From Paraspadella gotoi (taxonomy: Eukaryota > Chaetognatha): a DNA stretch of 64,000 bases. Under the pieces are notes generated by a model that saw only the letters and a list, made by a program, of their open reading frames with translations, did no database searches and was not told where the DNA came from. Position numbers and translations under genes: made by a program. The stretch is from assembly GCA_051294375.1 (NCBI GenBank), contig CM119269.1, forward strand, positions 4,122,557 through 4,186,556, given 5' to 3'. Positions 13,635-26,873 of this stretch are shown piece after piece; within the stretch, counting starts at the first letter, position 1; each line of letters opens with the position of its first letter.

Positions 13635-14200
13635 ATCCTAACTCAAATCTCACTTCTTGTACTCTAACCAAAGTCAGAATGAAGAACAAATACGAAAGTT
13701 ATAAAGAAAAAGATGTGAATTTCAAATGCTGATGAGACTCGAACCCAGAAGAGTCGAAACATGTCCCTTTATTGAAAATAAATTCGTAACAAATTCAAAA
13801 AACACTTTGTTCCCTCATAAATTCCACTTTTAAAAAAAAAAAAAAGGACTTGTTTCGACAAACTTCCTCTCTCAGTACAGGAATTGAGGATTGGGAATCT
13901 CACGCCGTCAGACGCCACGACGGCGATACGAGAACGCCGTGATCAAGTTCCAGGCGTTCTCGTGCGTCGGAGAAGCGAGATACGATGGACAAGAAACAGC
14001 GCTGGAACTCGACGTGCGACGTCGACATCTGCGCCGACAAACCCTGGATCATGGGCTTCGACGAGCTCGGCCTGTACCAAGAAGGGTGGAAGTTAAAATG
14101 ATGAGCTCGATGATGCGGTGGACAAATGGGCGTGCCATGGAATGGCATGACCGCGCCCCCCTCGCTCAAACTCTCCGCCTAACGGGACGAAAAAGGAGTA
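9681..14200 (+). pseudogene. Heavily scrambled plus-strand copy of gene A
   Basis: At 9690 the start of the signal peptide coding sequence is recognisable (GGCGGCGACTATTTGGTTG), preceded by the same TATA-bearing upstream sequence as gene A. At 11150-11230, 12195-12480 and 13880-14200 parts of exons 3, 5 and 9 can still be matched, with dense substitutions and indels. Long stretches between (about 9900-11000, 11300-12000 and 12700-13400) show no clear match by eye. No exon is open over its full length. Either a decayed copy or low-quality consensus. Confidence 0.5.
13729..13765 (+). ncRNA. Hammerhead ribozyme-like core
   Basis: CTGATGA, stem II GACTC/GAGTC, GAAACATGTC. All core bases are present. 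The single A usually found between CTGATGA and stem II is missing here. Confidence 0.55.
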
Positions 14201-14767
14201 AAAAGAATTTGTTTAAAAAAAAAAAAAATAAATAAAAAGTGGATAATTTTTTTAATTAATTTTAATTTAATTTAGTAAAAATAAAAAGTTATATTTTTAT
14301 TAATTGATTCAATCGATCGATAAATTAGGGAAAGCATTATTTCATAATAAACCAAATAAATTTAAAAAATTAATCTAAAACATTAGGCAATAAAGCATTA
14401 AAACAACGATATAACCACAAACGTGTCTTTCTAAAAGCAATTGTTTTTCCAGATACTTTGACTAAGTTATCATCAAAGAAAGAAAAACTAATATTTATGA
14501 AAAGAGAATAAAGTCAGCAGAATAAAGAGAGCGAAAGAGAGAGAGAGAGAGAGAGAGAACGAGAGAGGAGAGAGAGAGAGAGAGAGAGTAAAATGACGTG
14601 ACATAAAGAAGCATTTCCCTGTCAGACTTTGATCAAACACGCCCCAAAAGAGGGACTGCCCCGTCCCCCGCCGTCTTTCACCATCAAAGAATAAAATTAA
14701 AATCCCCAAAATCAATAAAATCAATCATTTAAACCCATTGCCNNNNNNNNNNNNNNNNNNNNNNNNN

Positions 14768-17430
14768 GCTTACATTGAAGCCGAAACATGTCCATTTTTC
14801 ATACAAAATAAATTCTTTGTTCAAAATAATAACAAACTATTCCCCTTTAATGCTACCAACGCAACGAAACGAAAGAAACAAAACAATTCCCGCTGTAATC
14901 ATTGTGCCACAGTTGCCACCGGAGTTGTAAGATAAATATAATTCCTGCTTACTTTTGAACCCGTTTTTAATGACCCGGGAGAAAAGACAAGTGAAATCCG
15001 GTATTTGTTCCGTCAAAGAATGCTTCCTTCAACATTTTTAAGAGCTAATCGAAAGTTAATTATTACTTGAAATAAATGGCACTTTCAGTGACTTCGCAAG
15101 GAATTTTATTACTTGTGGTAGCCTGAAAACTTCTATCTGTTAACCATTACGACTTATTAACTTTTTTATTACCAAAATCGATATAAATGTCAAAAAAAAA
15201 AAAAAAAAAAATTCAGTACAAATCACCTCGAATTAATAGAGTCTCTCACAGTTTCAATATAAAATTAAAAATTAAGTTTTAAATCTTCAAATAAAAATTT
15301 TGCATCTTAATTAATTAATTAATTAATTAAATTAATTAATTTATCAGAATCTAAAATAAAACACTCGTTCCTTCGTTGAGTCGACAATCAAAACTATTTG
15401 TCTCATGACAAAAAACTGGCTCAATAAAATTAGGGCCGATCCCACTTTAATTTCTGCTCGCTTTCGTCATCAAAGTTACAAAAGCGACCAGTTTTCAGGC
15501 GTAAGCCAAAGTTGTTATCTCTTAAACCTGTTTTTAACGAGGCTTTTTCAAGAATTGTTTACGAATAAGAAGGGCAGAGAAAGGGGGGAGAGAAGAAAAG
15601 AAAGGCAGAAAGTGGGAGACAGAGAGAGAGAGAGAGAGAGAGTTCTCGAATTTTTTGAAAATGTTACCGGTTTCGCCTCGCTGGTAGTCAACCGAATCTA
15701 AATAATTCGACGTATAGTCATAGTTGAGTTGAGTTGAGTTTTACTTTAATCAATGGTAATTTTAAAGCGGTGGAAACAAACGGGCGAGACAAATGTCACT
15801 GTTAAATGTCACGAAGTGAATCACAGATTGAATCGAAAATCCGTTAAAAAACAATTAATTTAAGTTTAATTGTTTATTTTTCATAGTTTGACTTATTTTT
15901 AAAAGAATATGTTCATTTACATTACTAAATGTAATTACGTAAACAAACATCTGACCAAATTTTTCATTCTCTTTTCACTCTCCTTCACTCTCTTGTCCTC
16001 AGCCTTAACCTATTCTCCAGGTCTGACCACGTACTTTCTTCAATCTTTGTTGTGAAACTTGCTCCCTCTTTCTCTCTCTCTTCCTTCTCTCTCATCTCTC
16101 TCTCTCTGCTCTCTTCTCTCTCATCTCTCGTCCAACTTCAAACTCTTGAAATATAATTTATCAAAAATTCAATTTCACTTTGCGCTGATGAAAATTTTGC
16201 TCCATTGAAAGTTTTCTCAGAAATGTATGAATAATTTTATCTCATTGACTTTCAGGTCATGTGACCGTACTTTCCTTTGTCCAAAAAAAGGGAGGGGGTC
16301 AGCTCTATTTTGAGCTCTTTCTTTTCTTATTTTTCACTTTCTTTCTCTTTACCTATTCTCTATCTTTATGAAATTGGTACAACCAATATAAAAATTATCC
16401 ATTCATTTAATAAATAAGCTATCTTGCCCCTGACTTTGGACAGGCTTTGTTGGTTTAAGGCCTCCATCACTCTTACAAGATAATGACATAGCAGGTCCCT
16501 GCAAGCTTTCAATCAAGACTCTCTCACAGTCTCGTTTATTCACTCCCAGAGTACCTGGCTTCCCTATCAATGAAGTGGAAAATATTTCAAAGAATGTTTC
16601 AATTGTATGAAAAGACCACTCCCTTAAGTATTAGATCAGGGAATACTTATTGTACTCCGCACTAGCATCAAAATACAAGGAGCTGAATTTTATCTTTGAT
16701 ATTTCATTTTTCATTCTCCTATTAATCTAAAATAAATAGAAAGAATTATGAATAAAATGATTTAATTAAATTTCATCGGGAAAATTAACTAATTAATATC
16801 GTTACAATAAAAAAGAATAAATTGATGACATGCAATGTATTAAAAGAAAAAAAATTATAAAATATATCTTAGTACACTCAATTAGATAAAATAGAGACTT
16901 ATAAACAGAATAGAAAATATTTCATTTTTGAATAAAAAATTATATTAATATTAAATACACACAAATGGCAGCTGATAAAACGCTTCAGAATTTTAGCAAT
17001 ATCTAAATTTGACAAAAAACAAAACAATTTTTGGAACAATAGAAAGGTTTTAATTTGGCAAAAAACCTCTTTGGATTTCACCTATAAAAACAAAAGGCAC
17101 AACGAGGGCGAACGCGCAACGTTTTTTCGCCTCCGCATTCGCCTCCCCTTCTCCCAACTTTTTTGACTCTTGTCCAAGTTCGCCACCTCAAAAAACATGC
17201 GCCTCCCGCGCGTTTTCACTCCGCCCTCGCTGCGGTATCGCGTCTGCATCTCTGCCTTGCTGATCTATTTTCATTCATCCACCACTACTAAGCTCTCTCA
17301 TAGGAAGTCGTTCTGGCCCTCGCGAACGCAGGCCCGTGATATTTTCCGTATCCCACCACTACCTCGCTTCTTACAGGAGTCGTGCGCTGAGTGCTGCCTA
17401 GGATCTGCGCTGATAAGTGACCTGTTGATA
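14768..17430. other. Mosaic segment: inverted and direct copies of segment 1
   Basis: 14768-15860 is the inverted copy of about 3720-4830. 15860-16190 and 16205-16730 are inverted copies of 4820-5176 and 5210-5735, joined out of order. A direct copy of 970-1560 follows. The join at about 16190 falls just after CTGATGA of the hammerhead-like core. No gene seen. Confidence 0.65.
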
Positions 17431-17859
17431 TTTTTTCCTCATCCACCCTACTAAGCTCTTATAGTGCGGCCTGATTGGCAGAAACCTGGCGAGGAAAGCA
17501 AATGGCGTAGGGAAAGACATGGTATGAACGCGTGAGGAATTAACGCGTGAGAAGGTCAAAGTTCAAGCAGCTGAGAGAGGCGGAGCGAAAAGGAGAAAGA
17601 GGAGGGTGTGAGGATGATAAGTGCGGTAGGTAGGTAGTAAGTACTCGAAGTGATGACGAGGCACGGATGTGGGTTGAGGTCAAAGGAAATAGTAAAATAG
17701 AGCGGTGGCGGAAATTATCCTTTCTCTAATTTTGCAGACATGCTTTTTTTTGTGTTTTTCTTGCTTTTCTGGGTTTTTTATTTTCCTTTCTTAATAATAG
17801 CCATTTATCATATAAATACATAATTTTCAGTTTACAACCTCCTCGCCCCCCCCCCCCGA

Positions 17860-19220
17860 TCCCTCACCCGCCCCTCTCCCCATAATCATCTCCAGGACGA
17901 TCCGATCCCCACCGCCTACCTCCTCACATCCCCGCAACTCAGCCTCGCCCCCAACGGGTCCGGTCACGGCCCGGACTTGTTTGGGGCCGGAGACGCCCTG
18001 CGCGACTCCAATCGTGGCGGCGGTTTCATGTTCCGCGACGCTTCGGCCGTTTCCCGTCGGCGTATCGGTTCGTCGGGGAGAAGGACTCCTCCGCCGCTGC
18101 GGGACTCGTCCGGATTTTTGGGCCTCGCCGTAGCCGGGTGAGGGGAATCCGGATTTCTCGGCCGACTTTGACATTTTTTTACTTCTTTGGTCGGGTATAC
18201 TTGTTTTTTTTTTGTTAATATTTCCTTTTTTTTTTTCTTTTCCTAATTTGTAACAGTAAAAAATTAGCAAAAGTACAGAATCTTTCTCTTCTTTTTATAT
18301 TTATATTACTTCAAGAGTTTTATTTTATCCAATTAACAAAATCATTTTAAAAGAATGTTTAAATAAAATCAGTCGATACCTTAAATTTTTTATTCATCCT
18401 AGTTTTTCTTTTAAATTGTTTGTTATTAAAAGCTGAAAAATCTTTTAAAATTACCGCATCTTTACCTTTTTAGCAAAAAAATTTTAAATTTGAAAAAGAT
18501 TTTTCTTCTTTACCAATTTTTTAAAGAAAAAAGCTGCTGATTTTTATCGAATTTTTTTACTACTTTCCCAAATTGATTATAGAAAAAAAAATTAGTATGA
18601 TTCAGAAACCAGCTTAATAAAGGCGCGTCAAACGTTATGTTTCAGCTTTTTACCCCCCATGTTCACTTGGTCCCTATTACTTCTTTTCTTTCTTCTTTGA
18701 TTTCTCCCTTCAATCAAAATCCTCCCCCACCCCCACCCCCCCGCTTTCTCCCTCAGAACCTCAAGCGTCGCAAAGGCCCCAAGATCACCTTCTCCACTAC
18801 GGACGCCGGCGCCGTTCAGCCCGACGCCGATTCCGGCACTTCCTCCGACGCCACCTCGGGCGCCGGCGCCCGCCTCCACTTCCTCCTTCTGCAAGACCCG
18901 GGGCCCTCGCACTTTCAAAAGCCGGCGCGCCTCAGCGGCGCGGCGTTGATGATAGCGTCACCCGCTTTCGAGGGAGACGTCGCCGTCGCCCGTGGACCAG
19001 CCGGACGTCGCCGACGCCGCACGACGCCGCCCGGGAAATGTCGGCTTCATCATGCTGGAGGAGACGGCGTATCCCGTCGGCAGCGTCGTCCGCCGCGTCG
19101 GCTGCGCGGCGAATGACGGGGAGGATCGAGAGTGTCTTCCGCTGCTGCGGCGTTCGACAGTCGGCGGAAGGTCGAAGGTTATTTTTGTCGGGAAAGAAGG
19201 AGAAGGAGGAGGCGTTGTGA
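17860..19220 (+). CDS. Unrecognised gene, last two exons (copy 2)
   Basis: Exon-like segment one (about 17860-18180) carries DLFGAGDALRDSN and, with frame breaks, MFRDASAV and TPPPLRDSSGFLG. A strong acceptor (CCCTCAG) near 18750 starts segment two: NLKRRKGPKITFSTTDAGA, a Ser/Thr/Pro-rich stretch, then DREDRECLPLLR-like residues, ending in a Lys/Glu-rich tail near 19220. Both segments are GC-rich against AT-rich flanks and have counterparts at 2.1-2.5 and 3.4-3.7 kb, where the frame is better kept. Single-base errors break the reading here. No known domain was recognised; the composition suggests a disordered, phosphorylatable protein end. Confidence 0.4.
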
Positions 19221-20627
19221 AATCTCTTTTTAAATATGGACAAAAAAAAACTAAGTACGTTTAATAAACATTGTTTTTATGAATCGTTTAGAACAAACGA
19301 ACGTTAGAATGAAAAGAAGGCTAGTGAAAAAACTTTTCACAAAATCGCCAAAGAGTTTGTTATGGCCGAAGCTGGAAGGATGATTTTGGAAATATGCAAT
19401 GTTGACATTAGTAAATAATTCGCCCAAATTTAAACACTCTATTCACTACTTATTAATTTATTGTCCTTAAAATGACCCCAAGTTCGTCACCGCCGCTTTC
19501 GCTCGCTCGTGTGTTTTTTAAAGCGGATTTTTCGATTCAATCTGTGATTCCACTTCGTGACATTAACAAGTGACATGTTTGTCCGTCGCCCATTTGTTGT
19601 TCACCGGCTTTTAAAAATTAACCCGATTGAATTAAAGTAAAACTCACTCAAACTCACTATGCTTGACGTCGAATTAGTCTAGATTACGTTGACTACCAAG
19701 CGAGGGCGAAACCGGTAACATTTCTTCAAAAAATTCGAGAACCTCTCTCTCTCTCTCTCTCTGCTGTCGCTCCGCACTTTCTGCCTTTTCTTTTCTTCTC
19801 CTCTGCCCCCTTTTCTCTGCCCTTCTTATTCGTTAACATGTCTTGGAAAAAGGCCTCGTTAAAAAACAGGTTAAGAGATAACAACTTTGGCTTACGCCTG
19901 AAAACTGGTTCGTTTTGTAACTTTGATGACGAAAGCGAGCAGAAATTAAAGTGGGATCCGCCCTAATTTTATTGAGCCAGTTTTTTGTCATGAGACAAAT
20001 AGTTTTGATTGTCGACTCAACGAAGGAACGAGTGTTTTATTTTAGATTCTGATAAATTAATAATTTAATTAATTAATTAATTAATTAAGATGCAAAATTT
20101 TTATTTGAAGATTTTAAAACTTAATTTTTAATTTTATATTGAAACTGTGAGAGACTCTATTAATTCGAGGTGATTTGTACTGAATTTTTTTTTTTTTTTT
20201 TTTTGACATTTATATCGATTTTGGTAATAAAAAAGTTAATAAAGTCGTAATGGTTAACAGAATAGAAAGTTTTCAGGCTACAACAAGTAATAAAAATTCC
20301 TTGCGAAGTCAACTGAAAAGTGCCATTTATTTTCAAGTAATAATTAACTTTCGATTAGCTCGTTTAAAAATGTTGAAGGAAGCATTCTTTGACGGAACAA
20401 ATACCGGATTTCACTTGTCTTTTTCTCCCGGGTCATTAAAAACGGGGTTCAAAATTAAGCAGGAATTATATTTATCTTACAACTCCGTGCAACTGTGCAC
20501 AATGATTACAGCGGGAATTGTTTTGTTTCTTTTCGTTTCCGTTGGGCGTTTCGGGTATAGACATTAAAGGGCGGGTAATAGTTTTGTTTATTATTTTGAA
20601 CAAAGAATTTATTTTGTATGAAAAATG

Positions 20628-20660
20628 GACATGTTCGGCTTCAATGTAAGCCTTCATCAG
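20628..20660 (-). ncRNA. Hammerhead ribozyme-like core, second subfamily
   Basis: On the minus strand: CTGATGA, stem II GGCTT...GAAGCC, then GAACATGTC, one A short of GAAA. A (GA)n tract follows on the plus strand. Copies at 4800-4830 and, truncated by a gap, at 14768-14792 belong to the same subfamily; the 14.77-kb copy has the full GAAACATGTC. Confidence 0.5.
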
Positions 20661-20706
20661 CGCAAAGTGAATTGAATTTTGATAAATTATGTTCACAGAG
20701 TTTGAA

Positions 20707-20770
<64 letters not shown>

Positions 20771-22126
20771 AAGAGGGAGCAAAGTTTCCAAGAAAGAATT
20801 GAGAAAAGTACAGTGGTAGACTGCGAGAATAGGTTAAGGCTGAGGACAAGAGAGTGAAGGAGAGTGAAAGAGAATGAAAAATTTTGGTCAGATTTTGTTC
20901 GTAAATCATTTAGTAATGTAAATGAAAATAATTTTTTAAAATAGTAAACTATGAAAAATAGACAATTAACTAAATTAAGTTTTAGGATTAATAGGAGAAT
21001 GAAAAATGAAATATCAAAGATAAAATTCAGCTCCTTGTATTTTGATGCTAGTGCGGGAGTACAATAAGTATTCCCTGATCTAATACTTAAGGGAGTGGTC
21101 TTTCATACAATTGAAACATCTTTGAAATATTTTCCACTTAATTGATAGGGAAGCCAGGTACTCTGGGAGTGAATGAACGAGACTGTGAGAGAGTCTTGAT
21201 TGAAAGCTTGCAGGGACCTGCTATGTCCATTATCTTGTAAGAGTGGATGGCGAGGCCTTAAACCAACAAAGCCCTGTCCAAAGTCAGGGGCAAGATAGCT
21301 TATTTATTAAAATGAATGGATAATTTTTATATTGGTTGTACCAATTTCATAAAGATAGAGAATAGGTTAAAGAGAAAGAAAGTGAAAAATAAGAAAAGAA
21401 AGAGCTCAAAATAGTAAGCTGACCCCCTCCCTTTTTTTGGACAAAGGAAAGGTACGGCACATGACCTGAAAGTCAATGAGATAAAATTATTCATACATTT
21501 CTGAGAAAAATTTCAATGGAGCAAAATTTTCAAAATGGCAAGAAAAGCATTAGTAATTAATTTTTTAATATTTATTATAGATAGGAAATGTCAAAAATTT
21601 TTTTTTGGAATTTTTTATTTTTAAAAGCGATTCAAATAGCTTATGAAAAGTTATCTACACAAAGTATAAATTCTTTTTTCAATATTGGATGATAAGTGGG
21701 TATTAAAATTGAGAAAAACCTTAAAAATAATCGATCATCATCATCTATCCGATGATGTTTAAAGGCAGGAAGCAGTTTTTTTACTAATTTTTATAATTAA
21801 AACATCAAAAATTTTAAAAAGTTGTAATTTAATTTTTGCTTAACTCTTTTAAGCTCTAATCAGAATCAATTAAAAAAACTTAAAATATCCCAAAAAAATT
21901 GTTTAACATTATATAGCAAATATAATAATTATTAATTTAGCGAATTACTTCATGGTTCGGAACATTTTTGCAAAAAATATTTTAAAACAAACAAAAATAA
22001 TTTAATACCAATTAGTTAAATGNNNNNNNNNNNNNNNNNNNNNNNNNTACCAAATAACAACGAAAAAGAAAGGATTATCACATGTAAAGTGGAATTTACT
22101 TTAAAAAAACTTTTATTACGAATTAC

Positions 22127-24109
22127 ATGAAAGACGCAGTGAAGCTGTTCTCCTTGACAATAACGACGTAGTCGTAGTCTTTGGAATACGCCTTGATTAA
22201 GAAAGCAGAATATATACGATCAAATTTTTTCAATCCTCAATTTTAACAATGATTCGTTGCAACGTACCCTGCACTCCCTGAAACCGGCATAGAATCCTTT
22301 TGGCAAACCAGTGACCGACACTTTGATCCAGTCTCCTATTTTGACCATGCCGGTTTCTTTATCGTCTCCCCAGCGATCGCCTCCCATTTTCATGCGTATA
22401 TCTGTCCACATGCCTCCCATCTTGACGTGAAGCCTGAAAACAAAGTATCAAGTTAAAAAAAAGGGGGAAAAAAAGGGGGGGAAAAAAAATTAAACTCACG
22501 AAAGGCGTAATTTCATCTCCATGTTCATGTTTTCTGTTCTGCTATTGATTTGGAGTTTAGTAGATACGTGGGACATTCCCTTGTATTCGCAACTGAAGAA
22601 GGAGCCAATGAAATGATTAAACAAACAAATTAAGAAATAATTTTTGAAACTATTAACAATGTGCTCACACGAGATCGAATTCCTCAATTCTGCTTGGTTT
22701 CTCCACTTGAGTTTTGTTCAGTTCGTTCTTGTATTCTTCTTTGGCAATTTTCTCCACCATCGAAAGGAAATATGAGATGTTTACCTCCATCTTATTGTCA
22801 GAGTTGAGGGTGACGTTCGCAAACTTTTTCATGAGGGCTTCCCCGGTTTTTTCGAGAAAATCTTCCACGTCGATATCCTCACGCTCCTTCTCCACCATTT
22901 CGAGGAGAATCTCGAGGGCCTCGTCTCCGACCTTGTCCTCGATGAAATCCTTCAACTCGATCACGTCTTTCGTCTTCGTTTTCTTGAAGGCCGGGTTGTT
23001 GAGGCTCTGGTTGTTCATCGTCGCGTTCAACCACATCATGTGATTCGGGTGAAGCGTGTCGTTGATGTGGACGTCCTTGAAGCCAAGATCCGCGGTGCCG
23101 TTGGGAAACTTGATCTTCAGTTTTTCGAGCAGCTTTCCGCCGAACTTATGAAGAAACTCTCTGGCTTCCTTCTCGATTCTTTCAAACTCTTTTTCATAAC
23201 GATGGGTATTCTTGAAGCAGTCATCCTTGAACTGTAAGTTCAAATGTGCCTCGTATTTGGTGTTGTCTCCGCTCGCTCTTCCCTTGGAGTAATACTTCTT
23301 CTCGGTTTTCTGCATTCAAAGATTAACAGACGAATCAATAGTTCAATGAATACAATTTCGAGTAAATGAATGAATGATGGGAAACGTTTTATATACGAGG
23401 GCGATGAGAGAATCCCCGACTCACCATATTGGTGCATCTATTGACATCGATGACGGCTCGGGCCATTTCCCAATCGTCCCATTCTTCAAACGGCAAACCA
23501 CGCGGCAGGTGGTCGGGGGAGAAATATTCTTTAACCCCCTCCATCATTTTATGAAAGTCTTTTTTCTGCGGACGAGAAAATAAATACGACACGAATGCTT
23601 TAATATATTTTCAAAAGGTTTAAAAGGAGTTTTAAAAAAAAGTTACCTTGTAGAGTTGATAATCGGATTCGACCATATAATGACCCATGTTCTCGGGATG
23701 GGTCAAAGTATCCCAAATCAACTGCGTGTAATTTTGGTCGATGTCCTTGAGCTGTTGACGCAAGTAGATCATCGTGGAGATGACGTCCATGTTCTTTCTC
23801 TTTTCCGGATCCCATTCCATGTACTTTTCCATGCCGGTGTAGTATTTCTTTATCAAATCGTCCAATTTCATGTGATGCATCTTCAGTACGTCGTCAATCT
23901 TCATATGAGCGTATTTTTTTATTTCATCGACGCTCTTGATGCCCATTTCATTGAGAAACATCATTATATACTTGACGACTCCTTGGACGTCAGTCTTGAA
24001 GGGACAATAGGCATAATCGTCACTGCCTTTCGGGTGAAAAGAGATCCAGAACTGAAAGGGGGAAAGTAATTTGAATCAAAAGACCGATTTACGTACTTAC
24101 TTTTTTTTC

Positions 24110-24204
<95 letters not shown>

Positions 24205-24688
24205 TTCTCTCTACTCACGTCCTCGATTTCGCAGTCATCCTTTTTCGACATATACTCGACGACCATCTTGATCTTTCCAGACTTATCGCATCGGCATTCC
24301 ATGGTGAGGCCATTGTTATCGCCAAAGTCGACCATGTCCTTTCCGGTGTTGTACATGCCCGCTGGCATGCTGACGCCTGAAGAGATAAATACCAAAAGTA
24401 ATTAAAGAAAAGGTCGTTTCACTTTTAAATGTTAAATCCACATGCATGAGTTGAGCGGTGGTAAAGTTAACAATATTGTTGAGCATTGCGAGAGTCAGAT
24501 CTTAAAATTGATTGTATCACAACCTTTCACCGTCTTCTTTTTCAGAAATCTAGATTGCCACTAACCAAGCTTTACACAAGCTTAGTTTCCTTTACCAATT
24601 GCTTACTTTCTCGCCAATAATCACGGCGTCCTCCCTTACCTATCAGCGACGCGACGAGAAGAGTTGCCAACCAAATAGTCGCCGCCAT
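22127..24688 (-). CDS. Gene A, exons 1-8: 5' part of a second ZP paralog (3' part displaced)
   Basis: Eight exons match gene B in order, phase and nearly in length: 24640-24688 (signal peptide MAATIWLATLLVASLIG), 24219-24376, 23647-24051, 23425-23565, 22669-23309, 22500-22592, 22268-22433, 22127-22191. All have GT-AG borders and an open frame. Exon 2 carries the Cys cluster MECRCD. Exon 5 is charged, helical-looking and has several NxT/S sequons. Exons 6-8 form the middle of the ZP module (CEYKGMS, GDWIKVSV, FRECR). Exon 8 ends at TTCAT before GTAATT, so the apparent stop there is intronic. The gene then meets the gap at 22023-22047. Matching exons 9-15 occur elsewhere (28621-29772 and 35642-36903), so the gene is probably whole in the organism and broken by assembly. 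Role as for gene B. Confidence 0.83.
24104..24204 (-). repeat. (GAAA)n tract in intron 2 of gene A
   Basis: About 25 tetranucleotide units directly downstream of exon 2 on the coding strand. Gene B has the same tract at the same place. In the plus-strand copy of gene A it is degraded (29937-30098). Confidence 0.85.
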
Positions 24689-24807
24689 CTTTTTTTTTTT
24701 GTGGAGCAGAATAAGTTAAAGAGAAATACTATTTTTTTTCCTTTTTAAATCCGATTGGTTTTCGGTGCGGTTTCCACCGTCGATAGACCGATCTTTTGGG
24801 AGACACC

Positions 24808-24815
24808 TATTTATA
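24808..24815 (-). promoter_or_regulatory. TATA box of gene A
   Basis: A TATAAATA motif lies on the minus strand about 120 bp before the gene A start codon. The same motif precedes the scrambled plus-strand copy (about 9522-9529), so it belongs to the duplicated unit. The transcription start is inferred, not seen. Confidence 0.45.
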
Positions 24816-26639
24816 AAGGGAGGAGGAAGAGGAGGAGAAGCGGGGGTCTCGGGGAATGAATACACCGGGCCGAATGACGAACCAACCGGTTTAGATCGAG
24901 GCTAGGGTGAGTTAGCAGCTCGTGATCGTACTTACCCGTCGGATATCGGTCAAGTCAATGTCACGCGAAGATTTAGTGACGTCGGAAATGAAGGACGTGA
25001 GATCGTTGACGCAAAAGATTAATCAGTTATAGGGAAATGTGATTAAAGGTAATGCGATGTTATAATTTAGTCGATACCATGAGCATAAAACGGGCTTTTA
25101 AATTCAGATGGTCCTACGATCATTACAAATTAAAATCTAGTTTTTTTAATAAATAAAATAAATAAATAATTAAAATCTAGTTTTTTTTTTCAATTTGAAA
25201 CGATTTTGACCTGAAAATCAATTTAAATTCATTATTTCAAATAAAAAAATCAAATCTGCGTTTCTATCTAAAATATGATCACAAAATTTGAGAAATCACA
25301 TTCAATTTATGATATCTAAAAGCTTTCGACTTCAAGCAATTGTATTCTCTCAACTCAACTCAATAATGAATGGAATTAAATGAATTGAATAAAATGAATT
25401 GAATGAAATGAATGAAATGAATTGAATAAAATGAATTGAATAAAATGAAAAGAATTGACTAAAATGAATTGAATGAAATGAATTGAATAAAATGAATTGA
25501 ATGAAATAAATTGAATGAAATGAATTGTATGAAATGAATTGAATGAAATGAAATGAATGAAATAAATTGAATAAAATGAATTGAATAAAATGAATTGAAT
25601 AAAATGAATTAAATAAAATGAATTGAATGGAATTTTGTATGTGGGTAGGAAAGTGTGTGATTGAGCAGGAAATCAAGTATCGATGGAATCGTTTGAGTGG
25701 AAATGAGTTTAAAAAAACAAAGAACCTGTTTAACTAATTGATTATGCTTTATTTTATTTTTATTTTAAATGTGAATGCAGGGTGTATTAATTAATCAAAT
25801 AATTAATCAGTTAATTAATCAATTAGTCGATAAATTAATCAATAATTAATCAATCAGATCCGACATTGTTTGCTCAAACTTGTTGCATAATTTATCATAA
25901 TTCGATGTTCTGACATGATATTAGTGAGTGCCCGACAAGATTGAGGGGGCGGACCGACGGACCGACAAAGTGAATTATAGAGTCGGGATCTGCTGATAAG
26001 CACATCCGACTAAAAACCGGTTCGGGGGTCCCGGGACTCTGGACCGATTCGAGCCGACGCCCAAAACCATTTGAAATCAGTATTCGAGAAAACAGGAACT
26101 GTTTTGAAAATTGTCCCGCGCGGAGAAGCGCAAAAGCGGAGAAGAATTTCCGTCGCCGGTACGTCTCAATGGTACTCACTCTCCCGAGGGACTGGGAGAA
26201 ATTTCCAATTTATTTTTATACAGAGGAGAATAGACGGGATATACGAGCTGGTAGAATTGATTGACTTATATTTTGAAATTGGTCTGAGTAAACTATATTA
26301 TGAAAGACATCAAATCGTTGTGAAGGGATTAATTAAGGATCTTTGGATTATACGTCGGTCTTACTAAAAGCTATTAGTATTACCCCAGACCTTCGGGCTG
26401 GGAATTCGAAAGTCTAACTCTGTCGGTACGGTAGATATTCCCTAGATAGGCCTCCATCACTCTTACAAGATAATCACATAGCAGCTTTCAATTAAAACTT
26501 TCTCACAGTTTCGTTTATCCATTCCCAGAGTACCTGCCTTCCCTATCAATGAAGTTGCATAATATTTCAAAGTACTCCGCCTACCATCAAAATACAGGGA
26601 GCGGAATTTTATGAAATTGGTAAAACCAATTTATATTAA

Positions 26640-26818
<179 letters not shown>

Positions 26819-26829
26819 ATCTTTTCCGT

Positions 26830-26873
<44 letters not shown>

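Noticed and set aside
22121-22128. Stop codon ending gene A at exon 8
   Set aside because: The reading ...TTCATGTAA ends at a splice donor AT/GTAATT. Gene B has the same arrangement (AT/GTAGGA) and continues into exon 9.
23656-24069. Plus-strand ORF of 137 codons
   Set aside because: Shadow of gene A exon 3 on the opposite strand.
24104-24204. CRISPR-like tandem array
   Set aside because: Pure tetranucleotide repeat without spacers, in a eukaryotic intron.
25350-25676. Minus-strand ORF of 108 codons
   Set aside because: Made only of an ATTCA/TTCAT-type simple repeat; no coding character.
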